DNA from: an uncultured Schlesneria sp.
GTDB taxonomy: Bacteria > Planctomycetota > Planctomycetia > Planctomycetales > Planctomycetaceae
Reading direction: 5' to 3'
Length of the DNA: 44,590 nt
Assembly: GCA_903834925.1 (NCBI GenBank)
Contig: CAILLA010000158.1
Location: 1-44,590, forward strand
Under the pieces are notes generated by a model. The model saw only the letters and a program-made list of their open reading frames with translations. It was not told the DNA's origin and did not search any database. The position numbers were made by a program, and so were the translations under genes. Below, in pieces: positions 1-9,500 of the stretch. The stretch's first letter is position 1. The number at the start of each line of letters is the position of its first letter.

Positions 1-24
1 CCACAAATAATATTATCACGACAG

Positions 25-143
25 TCCCCCTGCGGCGGTGGTTAACGGGCCTTTGCCCTAGGAATTCGAATGAAATTGCTTGTCGGTGAATGTTGGCTCG
101 TGCTGGTGCAAAGGCCCGATTACCACTGCCGCAGGGGCAGTGG
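25..143. repeat. Palindromic intergenic repeat, family C, inverted pair
   Basis: The left arm (25-60) reads CCCCCTGCGGCGGTGGTTAA and then CGGGCCTTTGCCCTA. The right arm (about 107-143) is its reverse complement with a few changes (GCAAAGGCCCGATTACCACT then GCCGCAGGGG), leaving about 46 bases between the arms. Related sequence occurs at 14804-14925 and 44480-44520. No ORF with coding character overlaps. It looks like a small non-autonomous or REP-like element. Nothing else was seen between 1 and 172. Confidence 0.7.
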
Positions 144-172
144 GGTTTCGTTGGGTTGCCTGCTTCATCGCC

Positions 173-212
173 GAGTGCCACTGGCGGCTCAAAGCAGCCG
201 CCAGTGGCACTC
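173..212. repeat. Perfect 17-bp stem hairpin
   Basis: GAGTGCCACTGGCGGCT (173-189) is exactly complementary to 196-212 across a 6-base loop. A T-rich stretch (CCTTTTTG) begins about 9 bases after the stem, so it might end transcription entering from the left, but the gap is too long for a textbook intrinsic terminator. It starts with GTGCCAC, like repeat family A elsewhere in the window, but its stem is different. Between 213 and 394 I see no gene. Confidence 0.7.
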
Positions 213-394
213 ATTATCGTCCCTTTTTGTTCCTAAAGGAGGTCTTTCCCAACAACGCAAGCATCTCATATTCAGTTTGTTTGACGGAGTCACCACGTCC
301 TCCTGAATGAAATGCCCGCAGAGCGGACTGTCGGAACAAGATTCGCTACAATAACCGTCTGGTTCGAAAACCGATTGTGTAATTTAGGATGATT

Positions 395-1849
395 ATGACT
401 TTCGCCTCGATGGCCGAATTCCTCGCCTTGCTCCAAGACAACGGTGAACTCGTCCGAATCACGGCCTCGGTCGATTCGGCACTGGAAATGGCTGCAATCA
501 CGGATCGGGTCGCGAAATCGTCACCCGAGGGTGGGCCGGCGATCCTGTTCGAAAATGTGAAGAATAGCAAGATTCCCGTCGTGACGAATCTGCTGGGGAG
601 TCGACGTCGGCTTTGTCTTTGTCTCGGTGTGGCAGAATTGGATGACGTCACTTCTGAACTCGACCGACGCTGGGTCACAGAACAAACAGGAAGTTGGCTT
701 GACGCATTAAAACTTGTTCCCGGTTGGGGCGGGATGAGCAAGTGGTCGCCCAAACTGGTGAAGTCGGCCACCTGTCAGCAGGTCGTTCGACTGGGACGAG
801 ACGTCAATCTTTGGGATCTACCGGTTCCAAGGTGCTGGCCGTGCGAATCTGATCCGGTCATCACTTCGGGGCTACTCGTGACGTGCCACCCGACGATGGA
901 AAAGTCCACAATCTTCAATGCGCCTCTCGTTGTCACTGCTCAAAACGAATTGGCAATTTACGACGGAGACCATTATCAGCGAGATTTGATCAACGCGGCG
1001 ATTGAGACAAAACGCAATCTTCCCGTGGCGATCGTTCTCGGCAGCGACCCCATTGTCAGTCTGGCTGCATCGCTGCCAGGAATGAGTGACCCACGATTAT
1101 TTGCGGGACTTTTACGCGGGGCCAGTCTGGAACAGGTTCGCTGCCGTTCGAACGAGCTTGAGGTTCCTGCTGCCGCCGAGATTGTCATCGAAGGCTATCT
1201 CGATGCGGCGAATCCCCGGTCATCAAAGCCCCTCTCGGTCGCGAGAGGGAATGGCCGATACGTTCGGCGAGAAATGCCAATCATCCAGGTGACGGCGATC
1301 ACTCATCGAGCCAACCCGGTCTTTCCGGCAACTGTCGTATCATCGACACCACCGGGAGAAGAGTCCTGGGTCGCATTAGCCTGTGAGCGGATGACGCTGC
1401 CGCTTCTCAAAAGGCTACTTCCAGAAATCGTGGATATTCATCAGCCGTTTTCCGGCGCTGGCCGGAACCTGTTGTTCGTCAGCATCCATAAATCGATCGA
1501 ACATCAGGCGCGACGAGTGTTGCATGCGCTTTGGGGGATGGAATTGTTTGGTAGAATCAAAACCATCGTGATCGTCGACGCGGATGTCGACGTACATCAT
1601 GAGGATCGCGTCTGGTTCACCGTCGGCAACAACGCTTGTCCGAGTCGAGATTTTCTCTTCTCTGATGGTCTTGCGCGGGATGATGACTACACTACTTTAT
1701 CGTCAACATTAAGCAGCCGAGTTGGAATTGATGCGACATGGAAGAATCGCCGTGAATCATTGGTTGCCTGGCCGGATACGTTAGAAATGTCTGACGAAAT
1801 TGTTGCGCAAGTCATGGAACGCTGGTCCGAATATGGTTTGGATCGGTGA
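395..1849 (+). CDS. UbiD family decarboxylase
   Basis: Prenylated-FMN-dependent decarboxylase of the UbiD family (about 484 residues, usual length). The N-terminus (AEFLALLQDNGELVRI) is typical of the family, and the stretch AEIVIEGY near residue 265 carries the paired glutamates of the Glu-Arg-Glu active site. Two in-frame ATGs occur at 389 and 395; AGG at 386-388 abuts the first and sits 6 bases before the second, so 395 is preferred. A menG gene follows 85 bases downstream. In futalosine-pathway bacteria a UbiD-type enzyme removes the ring carboxylate before MenG methylates the ring, so a role in menaquinone synthesis is a reasonable inference. The substrate cannot be read from sequence, and other aromatic acids remain possible. 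No UbiX (flavin prenyltransferase) or UbiA homologue lies in the window. Confidence 0.9.
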   Translation: MTFASMAEFLALLQDNGELVRITASVDSALEMAAITDRVAKSSPEGGPAILFENVKNSKIPVVTNLLGSRRRLCLCLGVAELDDVTSELDRRWVTEQTGSWLDALKLVPGWGGMSKWSPKLVKSATCQQVVRLGRDVNLWDLPVPRCWPCESDPVITSGLLVTCHPTMEKSTIFNAPLVVTAQNELAIYDGDHYQRDLINAAIETKRNLPVAIVLGSDPIVSLAASLPGMSDPRLFAGLLRGASLEQVRCRSNELEVPAAAEIVIEGYLDAANPRSSKPLSVARGNGRYVRREMPIIQVTAITHRANPVFPATVVSSTPPGEESWVALACERMTLPLLKRLLPEIVDIHQPFSGAGRNLLFVSIHKSIEHQARRVLHALWGMELFGRIKTIVIVDADVDVHHEDRVWFTVGNNACPSRDFLFSDGLARDDDYTTLSSTLSSRVGIDATWKNRRESLVAWPDTLEMSDEIVAQVMERWSEYGLDR

Positions 1850-1934
1850 GCGATGCTGAATCGGGCAATTATGACAAAACCAACGTAACGCCCAACGACA
1901 ATACGAATCACCCTGCTTCTTGAAAAAGTAAAAT

Positions 1935-2672
1935 ATGTCCGCGACCGTTGATAAATCAGAAGCTCGTGTCCGCCAGATGTTTGGTGAGATCTCGGGGCGA
2001 TACGACCTGATGAACCATGTCCTTTCAGGGGGTGTCGATTACTACTGGCGCTGGCGAACAATTCGTATGGTTGCGCCGAAAGGGAACGCTCCAATCCTGG
2101 ATGTCTGTACGGGAACCGGAGACCTCGCTTTGGCCTATTGGAAAGCGGGGAAAGGAAAGATCCCCGTCATGGCGACCGACTTCACGCCAGAAATGTTGCG
2201 ACTGGCCGAAGGGAAACGGGATAAGCAATGGGGCAAGCAGATTGCCGAGGGGGCCGCACCATTGACGTTCCTCGAAGCCGATACACAGAAACTTCCCTAT
2301 GAGAATGATCAATTTCAGATTGTATCCGTGGCGTTCGGCCTGCGAAATGTGACGAATACCGAACTCGGGTTAAACGAAATGATCCGCGTCTGTCAGCCTG
2401 GTGGGCAAGTCGCCGTGCTGGAATTCTCGATGCCGACCAACCCACTGTTTAATGTGATCTATCGAAATTATTTTAAGTATGTCCTTCCACGCATCGGTCA
2501 GCTGTTCGCTCGAAACAAGCAATCGGCGTACAATTACCTTCCGGCGTCAGTTTCTGAATTTCCCTATGGAAAAGCACTCGCCATCAAGTTGGAAGCGTGC
2601 GGCCTGACGAACGTGACATGGACTCCGCTTACATTCGGGATCGCCACGTTGTACGTTGGGCAAAAGCCGTAG
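1935..2672 (+). CDS. menG: Demethylmenaquinone methyltransferase MenG/UbiE
   Basis: SAM-dependent C-methyltransferase that performs the last step of menaquinone synthesis (and of ubiquinone synthesis in organisms that make it). It has 245 residues, the usual length. Family signatures are visible: RYDLMNHVLSGGVDYYWR near residue 23, the SAM-binding DVCTGTGDLAL near 58, and VAFGLRNVTN near 130. The UbiD decarboxylase upstream is on the same strand and supports a quinone role. Since planctomycetes mainly use menaquinone, demethylmenaquinone is the likelier substrate. The C-terminus (ATLYVGQKP) is intact. Confidence 0.93.
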   Translation: MSATVDKSEARVRQMFGEISGRYDLMNHVLSGGVDYYWRWRTIRMVAPKGNAPILDVCTGTGDLALAYWKAGKGKIPVMATDFTPEMLRLAEGKRDKQWGKQIAEGAAPLTFLEADTQKLPYENDQFQIVSVAFGLRNVTNTELGLNEMIRVCQPGGQVAVLEFSMPTNPLFNVIYRNYFKYVLPRIGQLFARNKQSAYNYLPASVSEFPYGKALAIKLEACGLTNVTWTPLTFGIATLYVGQKP

Positions 2673-2692
2673 CGTCGTAACGTCGTACCAAC

Positions 2693-2715
2693 GTAGCATG
2701 GGCTTTAGCCCGTGC
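2693..2715. repeat. Short palindromic repeat, family D
   Basis: GCATGGGCTTTAGCCCGTGC within 2693-2715, between menG and the CobW-like gene. The same motif lies inverted at 22711-22733 (GCACGGGCTGAAGCCCATGC) and in a variant form at 14752-14771. It is a near-perfect palindrome. An open frame runs through it into the next gene, but the repeat is intergenic and argues for the later start at 2770. Confidence 0.65.
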
Positions 2716-2769
2716 AAAAGACATTTTTTGCGGCATGAAAGCCAAACCGAAAAAAACTGGCCACCCTTT

Positions 2770-3801
2770 ATGACCGACCGGCCAAGAATCCCAACGAATC
2801 TGATCACGGGCTTTCTCGGCGTGGGAAAGACCAGTGCCATCCGGCATTTGATCGCCCAAAAACCGACAGACGAGAAATGGGCCGTCCTGGTGAACGAGTT
2901 CGGCGAAGTCGGCATCGACGGAGCCATCATCGAGGCTGCTGGTTCCGACTACGTCGCCGTAAGCGAAATTGCTGGAGGCTGCTTTTGCTGTTCAACGGAT
3001 GCCCCGATCGAATTCTCTTTAATGGAATTGATCCGTCAGACAAGTCCCCAGCGGGTGTTGATCGAGCCGACGGGACTCGGTCACCCGGCGAAGGTGCTGG
3101 ATACGCTACGTGGACCGTGGTTTCGCAGCGTGATCGATCTCCACGCGACGATTTGCCTCGCCGATGCCGCCGACTTCGATAATCCGAAAGTCACGAATGT
3201 AGAGGTGTTCCAAGATCAGCTTCACATGGCCGATATTGTCGTTGTGAACAAGCTTGATCGAACTGACCCCGTTCGACTGAATGCATTTCTAAAATATCTT
3301 CTTGAGATGTTCCCGCCGAAGTCTCAGATTCTGACCACAACGCAAGGACAATTGGATCTTGCGCTGCTCGACTCTGACATTTCTCCTGAGCGGGTCCCAT
3401 TGTTCCCTGATGCACACCGCGTCGAATCGAAAGAACAAGCTGAACCAACTTTTCTAAAAAATAACATTTCGTTTCTCTTGCCCCGTCATCCCGTGCGGAA
3501 GGAAAGTCGTCAGGGCGACCGAGCCGCGTGTGGTTGGCTGTTTTCGCCAATCGACAGCTTTCGCCGAGTCGACTTGTTTGAACTCTTCAACGGCAGTTTT
3601 GACGTGCATCGATTAAAAGGTGTTTTTAACGTCGGAAACGAATGGCTTCTGTTTAACAGAGTCGGGGGCGAGTTGACCTGCGAGTCGATCCCCTACCGCC
3701 GCGACAGTCGACTGGAAGTGATCCTCGACCAGCCAAGTTTTGATTGGAACGAATTCGAGCGGTTGCTGCTGAATTGTTTGCGAACGACATCGTCCTCATA
3801 G
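2770..3801 (+). CDS. COG0523/CobW family GTP-binding protein
   Basis: G3E GTPase of the COG0523 group (CobW, YjiA, P47K), often a metal-insertion chaperone. Starting at ATG 2770 gives 343 residues. Walker A GFLGVGKT is at residues 14-21, the metal-binding GGCFCC with its CxCC core is at 69-74, IEPTGLGHP follows, and the guanine-specificity motif is VVNKLD. The C-terminal part is short but matches a reduced CobW_C domain (from about residue 255). The frame is open upstream to 2656, but that part covers a repeat and lacks family similarity, so the shorter form is chosen. The metal and client protein are unknown; no zinc-regulon or cobalamin gene is adjacent. Confidence 0.88.
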   Translation: MTDRPRIPTNLITGFLGVGKTSAIRHLIAQKPTDEKWAVLVNEFGEVGIDGAIIEAAGSDYVAVSEIAGGCFCCSTDAPIEFSLMELIRQTSPQRVLIEPTGLGHPAKVLDTLRGPWFRSVIDLHATICLADAADFDNPKVTNVEVFQDQLHMADIVVVNKLDRTDPVRLNAFLKYLLEMFPPKSQILTTTQGQLDLALLDSDISPERVPLFPDAHRVESKEQAEPTFLKNNISFLLPRHPVRKESRQGDRAACGWLFSPIDSFRRVDLFELFNGSFDVHRLKGVFNVGNEWLLFNRVGGELTCESIPYRRDSRLEVILDQPSFDWNEFERLLLNCLRTTSSS

Positions 3802-3838
3802 TGCCACTGCATCGGAGTCTTCTCCGACGCAGTGCCTT
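3801..3838. repeat. Repeat family A, single unit (hairpin)
   Basis: GTGCCAC opens the unit. A 30-base hairpin at 3805-3834 has arms CACTGCATCGGAG and CTCCGACGCAGTG around a TCTT loop, with a single A/C mismatch. It begins at the last bases of the CobW-like gene and may act as an RNA 3' structure, although no T-run follows. The same layout recurs at 11451-11480 and in inverted pairs at 19933, 28605 and 36698. From 3839 to 4023 I see no gene. Confidence 0.75.
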
Positions 3839-4023
3839 TATCGTTTAACCCGAAGCCAGCGGCGCAGGCGGGTCGGCGGTCAGGCGACCTCTTCGAGCGT
3901 TGCGCCAGGCCCGAGTTTTCGGACCGCTCCCAAGAGAAATGACGCCTCGGTTGACGGCAATTCCGCCACTCCGTTCTCGCTTCTCTTCGAGGCGCGGTTA
4001 AACAATGAATCTGTCTTCATCGT

Positions 4024-5181
4024 TTAACTCACGCGTTTCAAAAAGTTGACCCTGCCGGTTGGGACCCATTCGACGACGAACAGATTTCCTGAGTGGTCAA
4101 AACAAGCGTCGTGCGGATGAATGAATCGCCCCGGTTGCCACAACGATCGATCGACACGAACCGGGAATTTACCGTCTCCCAGCACTTGTTTGGTCCATGC
4201 GGGATCATACCCCAAATGAGTAATCACCTTATTATTCTTGTCAAACAGAGTCACCCGTGCGTGCAGATCGGGAACTAACAGCACATCGCCCCGGATATCA
4301 AAGTGTGCCGGGAAACTGACGGGTGAATTCAATTCCCCCACCTCAGACGTCATTCCCGGCTTGCCGTTGGCATCCTGCGTCACAAACCCGGCATGCTTTC
4401 CGTCGACTGTCATATACTGAAGGCGAGCGTTAGCGCGATCTGCAACCACTAGCGCAGTCTCACGGCCAGGACGATCGTCAAGCCACAATCCATGGGGTGT
4501 TTTGAACTGACCCGGTTCTGCTCCTGCACCACCGAAAGTCCTTATCCATTTCGCATTTGAATCAAACTGGTGAATCCAGTGCGAACCATATCCGTCGGCG
4601 ATATAAAAACCGCCATCGGGTGCAAAAGCAATGTTGGTCGGACTGTATAGCGTTTTTGGATCGTCATACTTACCCGATTCCAGCAATCGCTCTTTCTTCC
4701 AGACGATCTCACCCTTGAGAGTTGTCTTGGTGACCAGTCCTGTCCGGGTTGCACAAAGATAAAGGAATTCTTCTCCACCCTCTTTGCGAATATCAATTCC
4801 GTGTCCACCCGTGTGGTATTCTTTACCGAACGATCGGACAAATTTTCCTTGTGGATCGAAGACAGCGATCGCGTCGACTGGTTCCGGTAAACTTGAGCGA
4901 TGTTTAATGTAAACCAATCCCGCTTCATCCACGGCTACGCCATGCGTTTCCCCCCATTGCAAATGGCTCGGGAGTTCTCCCCAACTTTGGGAAACAACTT
5001 CGTATTGATATTCGCCCTCACCCAGAATCGGACTTTTAGAGCCCGATTTATCTGTGGCACGAAGAATCAGCGGACTGACACTGGCCGCTGCAGCGACGCC
5101 GGCGATTTGCAAAAAATCGCGTCGAGTTGCACTCGGGGTCTTTGATGGATTGGAATTTGGTTCTTGTTGACGAGCGGTCAT
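4024..5181 (-). CDS. Tat-exported NHL-repeat protein
   Basis: A 385-residue secreted beta-propeller protein. The N-terminus has a twin-arginine signal: TRRDFLQIAGVAAAASVSPL at about residues 19-38. The body contains NHL-type repeat blades, for example FVRSFGKEYHTGGHGIDI, WIRTFGGAGAEPGQFKTPHG and FIHPHDACFDHSGNLFVVEW. Such proteins in planctomycetes are often labelled peptidylglycine alpha-hydroxylating lyase-like, but no catalytic role can be assigned here. The ATG at 5181 is preceded by AAGGGAT, a fair ribosome site. The THUMP-like methyltransferase gene upstream is on the same strand, 39 bases away, so they may share a transcript, though nothing links their functions. Confidence 0.82.
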   Translation of the reverse strand: MTARQQEPNSNPSKTPSATRRDFLQIAGVAAAASVSPLILRATDKSGSKSPILGEGEYQYEVVSQSWGELPSHLQWGETHGVAVDEAGLVYIKHRSSLPEPVDAIAVFDPQGKFVRSFGKEYHTGGHGIDIRKEGGEEFLYLCATRTGLVTKTTLKGEIVWKKERLLESGKYDDPKTLYSPTNIAFAPDGGFYIADGYGSHWIHQFDSNAKWIRTFGGAGAEPGQFKTPHGLWLDDRPGRETALVVADRANARLQYMTVDGKHAGFVTQDANGKPGMTSEVGELNSPVSFPAHFDIRGDVLLVPDLHARVTLFDKNNKVITHLGYDPAWTKQVLGDGKFPVRVDRSLWQPGRFIHPHDACFDHSGNLFVVEWVPTGRVNFLKRVS

Positions 5182-5220
5182 GACGATCCCTTTTCGTTCG
5201 CACCAGTGATTAAAGTCATT

Positions 5221-6414
5221 TCAAGACACAACTCGCTTTGCACAGATAATCCGCGCCTTGCCATCGAGTCGAACAAAGACCACGACACCGGGATCTCTTC
5301 CGTCAAGTGGCAGCCGTCGACGCAACACATCGGCCTGCACGGGAATGTGCCGGCATTTGATTTCGAGTGGACCGAAACCGGATGTGCGCAGCCATCCTTT
5401 TAAGTCTCGTTCATTATTTGGGAGGTTCGCCAAGACTTCAAATGTCTGAACGAACGGGGAATGAATCAACTGATCCGATGTCAGGTATTCTTCTGCGCTG
5501 TCGAGACGACTTAGACCGAGTTGATCAGCCATGACGTCAACTAAACCTGCTCGAACGACAGCTGGATCTGGGTCATATAAAAACCGACCAAGGGGAGTGA
5601 CCGGGACAGCAACCTCAAGTGGATGCCCTGAAATACTTTCACCTTCCGGTAAAACCGTCGCGCGGAAAAGTGAGTCTCGGGCGAGTTCTCCAAACCAGAC
5701 GGTGGCTTCCTTACACTCACCATTCAGGCTGATCAATTCGATTTCGGCGTCTGGAAACTTGCCGCCAAAGTTACTCGCGGGGCTGACCTTGATGGCACCA
5801 CCCCGACATCGGGTCATAAGTTCCTGCAGGAAATCCAGACCAGGAACGTAGTCTTCGATCCGGGAAACTCGTCCTCCCGAGCCAGGCCGACGATCCGGGT
5901 CGATATGAACCAGCCCGTCCAGTTCCTTAAGTTCTCGAACATCGGCGCAGCGAGCTTGCATGCGATCTGCAACGTTGTAAGCCTCAGCATTCCACAATGT
6001 TCGCAGTCCCGCAGCCGGATTGATATCGACGGCAGTGACGTCACAGTGAGATGCCAGCGAAAGCGCATCGCTACCTATCCCGCTACAGAGATCCCAGACC
6101 GGACCCGCAAATCGCGTGGCCTTGTATCTTGAGACGGCCTCGGTAGTGGACTGCTCCAATCCCTGGCGATCGAACCACATCTGGCTGGCACGGGTGAATT
6201 TGACGCCTCCTCGTTTTCGTAACTCGCACAGTGAGACCGCAGCTCGCACCAGGTCGTCGGGGTATTCTCGACGGAGCTTCGACTGCATTGCAAGTTCGGA
6301 ACCACTCGATGCCTCGATCAGTTCAAAGATGAGCGGCGTTGCGCGTAGTTCGCGAAGAATACGGCATTCATCATTGGTATTGACGGCTAGTTGTTCGGCA
6401 GGCACTGTGTTCAT
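5221..6414 (-). CDS. Class I SAM-dependent methyltransferase with THUMP-like domain
   Basis: A 397-residue cytoplasmic methyltransferase. The SAM-binding motif LCSGIGSDALSLA is near residue 132, followed by VTAVDINPAA. HIDPDRRP, at about residue 175, is the motif IV equivalent. The C-terminal 75 residues (for example SGFGPLEIKCRHIPVQADVL) match the THUMP-like domain of this family, which suggests RNA as substrate. Members are widespread in Planctomycetes and Actinobacteria and the substrate is not established to my knowledge. The start at 6414 gives a normal N-terminus. It lies between two secreted-protein genes on the same strand without obvious connection. Confidence 0.82.
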   Translation of the reverse strand: MNTVPAEQLAVNTNDECRILRELRATPLIFELIEASSGSELAMQSKLRREYPDDLVRAAVSLCELRKRGGVKFTRASQMWFDRQGLEQSTTEAVSRYKATRFAGPVWDLCSGIGSDALSLASHCDVTAVDINPAAGLRTLWNAEAYNVADRMQARCADVRELKELDGLVHIDPDRRPGSGGRVSRIEDYVPGLDFLQELMTRCRGGAIKVSPASNFGGKFPDAEIELISLNGECKEATVWFGELARDSLFRATVLPEGESISGHPLEVAVPVTPLGRFLYDPDPAVVRAGLVDVMADQLGLSRLDSAEEYLTSDQLIHSPFVQTFEVLANLPNNERDLKGWLRTSGFGPLEIKCRHIPVQADVLRRRLPLDGRDPGVVVFVRLDGKARIICAKRVVS

Positions 6415-6523
6415 TTCAAGGCAAGTAGAAAGATCAATATAAAAAAGAGCCAGCCGTTCGAAAGCAACGGAATCGTGGCCGCGTTCGGAAATCGAATGGA
6501 GTTGATTCCGTGGTTGTGGTTTT

Positions 6524-9500
6524 TTAAGGGGTTTCGATTAGTAGCGACAGCACAGCCGACGCGTAGACTCGATGGCCGAAGTCGCTGGGGTGGTTGACTC
6601 CGTTGCCGGTGAGGTCGCAGTCTCGTTTTCGCCTCAGCATTTCGGTCCACAACGTGGTCAGGTCGGCCAGGGCGACTCCGTCGCCGCAGAGCGATTGCAA
6701 CGCTTCACGGTATTTCGGAAACATTTCGCGTGGCGTGTGTGTCCATTGATCGTTGCCGACCATGGTTGCAACGAGGATAATTTCCGCTTGGGGCTTTGCC
6801 GATTTGATGCGTGTGATCATTTGCTGAATCCCGTCGCGGTAGGCGTCCGGGTTTCGGCGACCGACGTCGTTCATGCCATATGCGATAATAACGAGGTCCG
6901 GGTTCGATTCGAGAAGCTTATCGAGATCAGCGAGTCCGTTGGGGACACCCCAGCCCCCGACAGCTCGATTGATCAAAGCGACTTCGCCGCCGTAACTGGC
7001 TCGCAATTGAGCCGCGATCAGATCGGGGTACATCGGCATATAGGGAGAAGCTCCGACGAGCCCAGAAGCGTTTAAGCCATAGGAAATACTGTCGCCGCTC
7101 ACGGCGATTGTCAGTTTTTGTTTGGCCTTGAGACGAGCCAAGGTCTTTGGCAGCTTGGAAGCGTCGAATTTCGGTGTCCCTTCAGGCCAGTCGTTTGCTG
7201 TGCGAATATACGTTACTTCGATCTGTTGATCGTGAAACCAGTGTCCGTTGTCGAAGAGCAGGTGAGTTTCCGGATCACCGAGTTTATGTGGCAGTGCACA
7301 AGGGACCGCTGGCTGTGCTCCGCCAGCCCAGACGGGTCGGGCACCCCGTGGCATGAACAGGTCAGAACCTTTCAGATAAGGGATTCTCGACTCTTCGGTG
7401 CGAACAATCTGTTTCCCGTCGGCGGAACGAGTGAAGTCGATTCCTTCCTGGAACTGTTGACGTCCATCAGCCGTGTGGAGAGCAAGAATTTTCGTTGTGG
7501 GAAACAACAGCTTGCCTGTCGCAGGCTGGTTCACGTTGTCTTCGACACAAAGTACGCTTTCGCGGAAGACGATCCCTGAACGCCAGAACGGTTCGAGGAG
7601 ATGCAGGTCGGGAAGCGTTTCGGCGACGGTAACCGGTTTGAGTTCAATCCGACGAACATCCATCACGGCGACACCGACCAGCTGTTGCGGTTTGACCGTC
7701 AGGGTGTATCGACCTGGTTTATCGAGAGTCACGATTCCCAAGTCTTGCGGGACGAAGTTTTGAAAGTGGCCGGTCCCTGGGACCTTCAGGGGCAGTGTCT
7801 GTCCGGCGACTTCAAAGTTGACAAGGCTACCTCCGCTTGTACCGCAACCGACATGTGGCACGAGATGAAAACGGCCCGGCTTTTTTAACGTGAATTCATA
7901 ACTGGCCCAGTCGTCCTTTTTCACCCAGTAGCCGATCGTGTCCTTGTTTGGAAGCGGTTCATAACGGAGCATCACGCCGAAGACGTCGGCGGTACTTGAT
8001 GCCATCATCACTGAGCCATCGTCGGCCTGGAGATTCGGGGCATAGCCTGGGTTCTCCGTTGGCATCTTTGCACCGACCGCTTCTCGCCATTTAGCCAGTT
8101 TTGCCGCGAGATCCTTCGCGATATCCGCCTTTTCTTCGATGAAGTTCTGTCCTTCGCCTCCGTTTTTGTTGACGTTAAATAATTCGCGTCGACCGGTAAG
8201 GGCTCCGGCCTGAGCGTTGCTCGAAGCATCGTGGGGCGTTGTTTCGTAGTACTCGATCAACTTCCAATCGCCCGCTCGAATGGCACCACCCGGTTTCGCA
8301 CCGGCGTTGACATTGTAGTGCGGAAAGTGCCAGAACAAAGCTTCGCGAGAAATTTGCCCGGTCCCTTTCAACAACGGTAACAAACTGACTCCGTCCAGCG
8401 ACACCTGCTTAACGGCTCCGTTGCATGCCTCAGCGATCGTCGGAAATAAGTCGAGACACGACACGATTTCGTCATTCGTCGAACCCGCTTTGACAACGCC
8501 GGGCCAGGTCACAAGCAGAGGAACCCTAAGCCCCCCTTCGTACAGATGTCCCATGCCATCTCGTAACGGCGCGTTGGATGTGGACGGAATGATCTGACCG
8601 TTCCCATTACAAACGCCGCCATTATCAGACGTCAGCAGGATTAGCGTGGTCTTTGAAAGTTCGAGATCATTAAGCGTTTTCAAAACGCGGCCGACGGCTG
8701 CGTCCATGCTTTCAATCATCGCGGCAAAGTTGGGATTGATCTGGGAACCATTCGGTTCGCTCGGCATTTTTCCGTACTTGGCGACAATTTCTGGTTTGGG
8801 ATTGGCGGGCATATGAACCGCGAAGTGCGGCAGATAGAGAAAAAATGGCTTAGATTTGTGGTCGGTAATGAATTTCTCGGCTTCGGAGGCCAATCGATCT
8901 GTCAGGAACTCGCCGTCCGGCGCCTGCTCAAGTCCGGGCAGCACGTTTCCTGCCGGGTCGGTGTACGGTGCCACATCGCGATAGGGAACACTCACGACAT
9001 CAATGCCAGCGACGCTGACATCAAAACCTTGTTCCTTCGGACCGAAGCCTTGTCCACCGAGATTCCATTTTCCAACCGAACCTGTTGCATAGCCGAGGGG
9101 CTTGAGAGCTTCCGCAATCGTGACTTCCGACAGCGGCAATTGCGGTGCAACTTCCGGCGGCTTCAAACGGCGGTTCGGATCATCCACTTTGCCCAGCACT
9201 GATGTCGTAATTCCGACTCGTTGCGGATATCGCCCCGTCATGATTGCTGCTCGGGTCGGCGACCCGACGGGCGCCGTAGCGTAGGCCTGAGTAAACCGCA
9301 TCCCGTCTGCCGCCAGGCGATCGAGATTGGGAGTTTTGTGAAACTTGCTGCCGTAGCAGCCAAGATCCGCCCAGCCGAGATCATCAACCACGATCAGCAC
9401 GACATTTGGTCGAGTCTCGTCCGCCGCCAGAACATTTCCGAGAGACATCAGGAACGAGAAAAACAGGATCGCTCCAATGGAAATCGATCCCGGATATCGA

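Noticed and set aside
340-375. GGTTCGAAAACC resembling a tRNA T-arm
   Set aside because: No acceptor, D-arm or anticodon arm can be formed around it.
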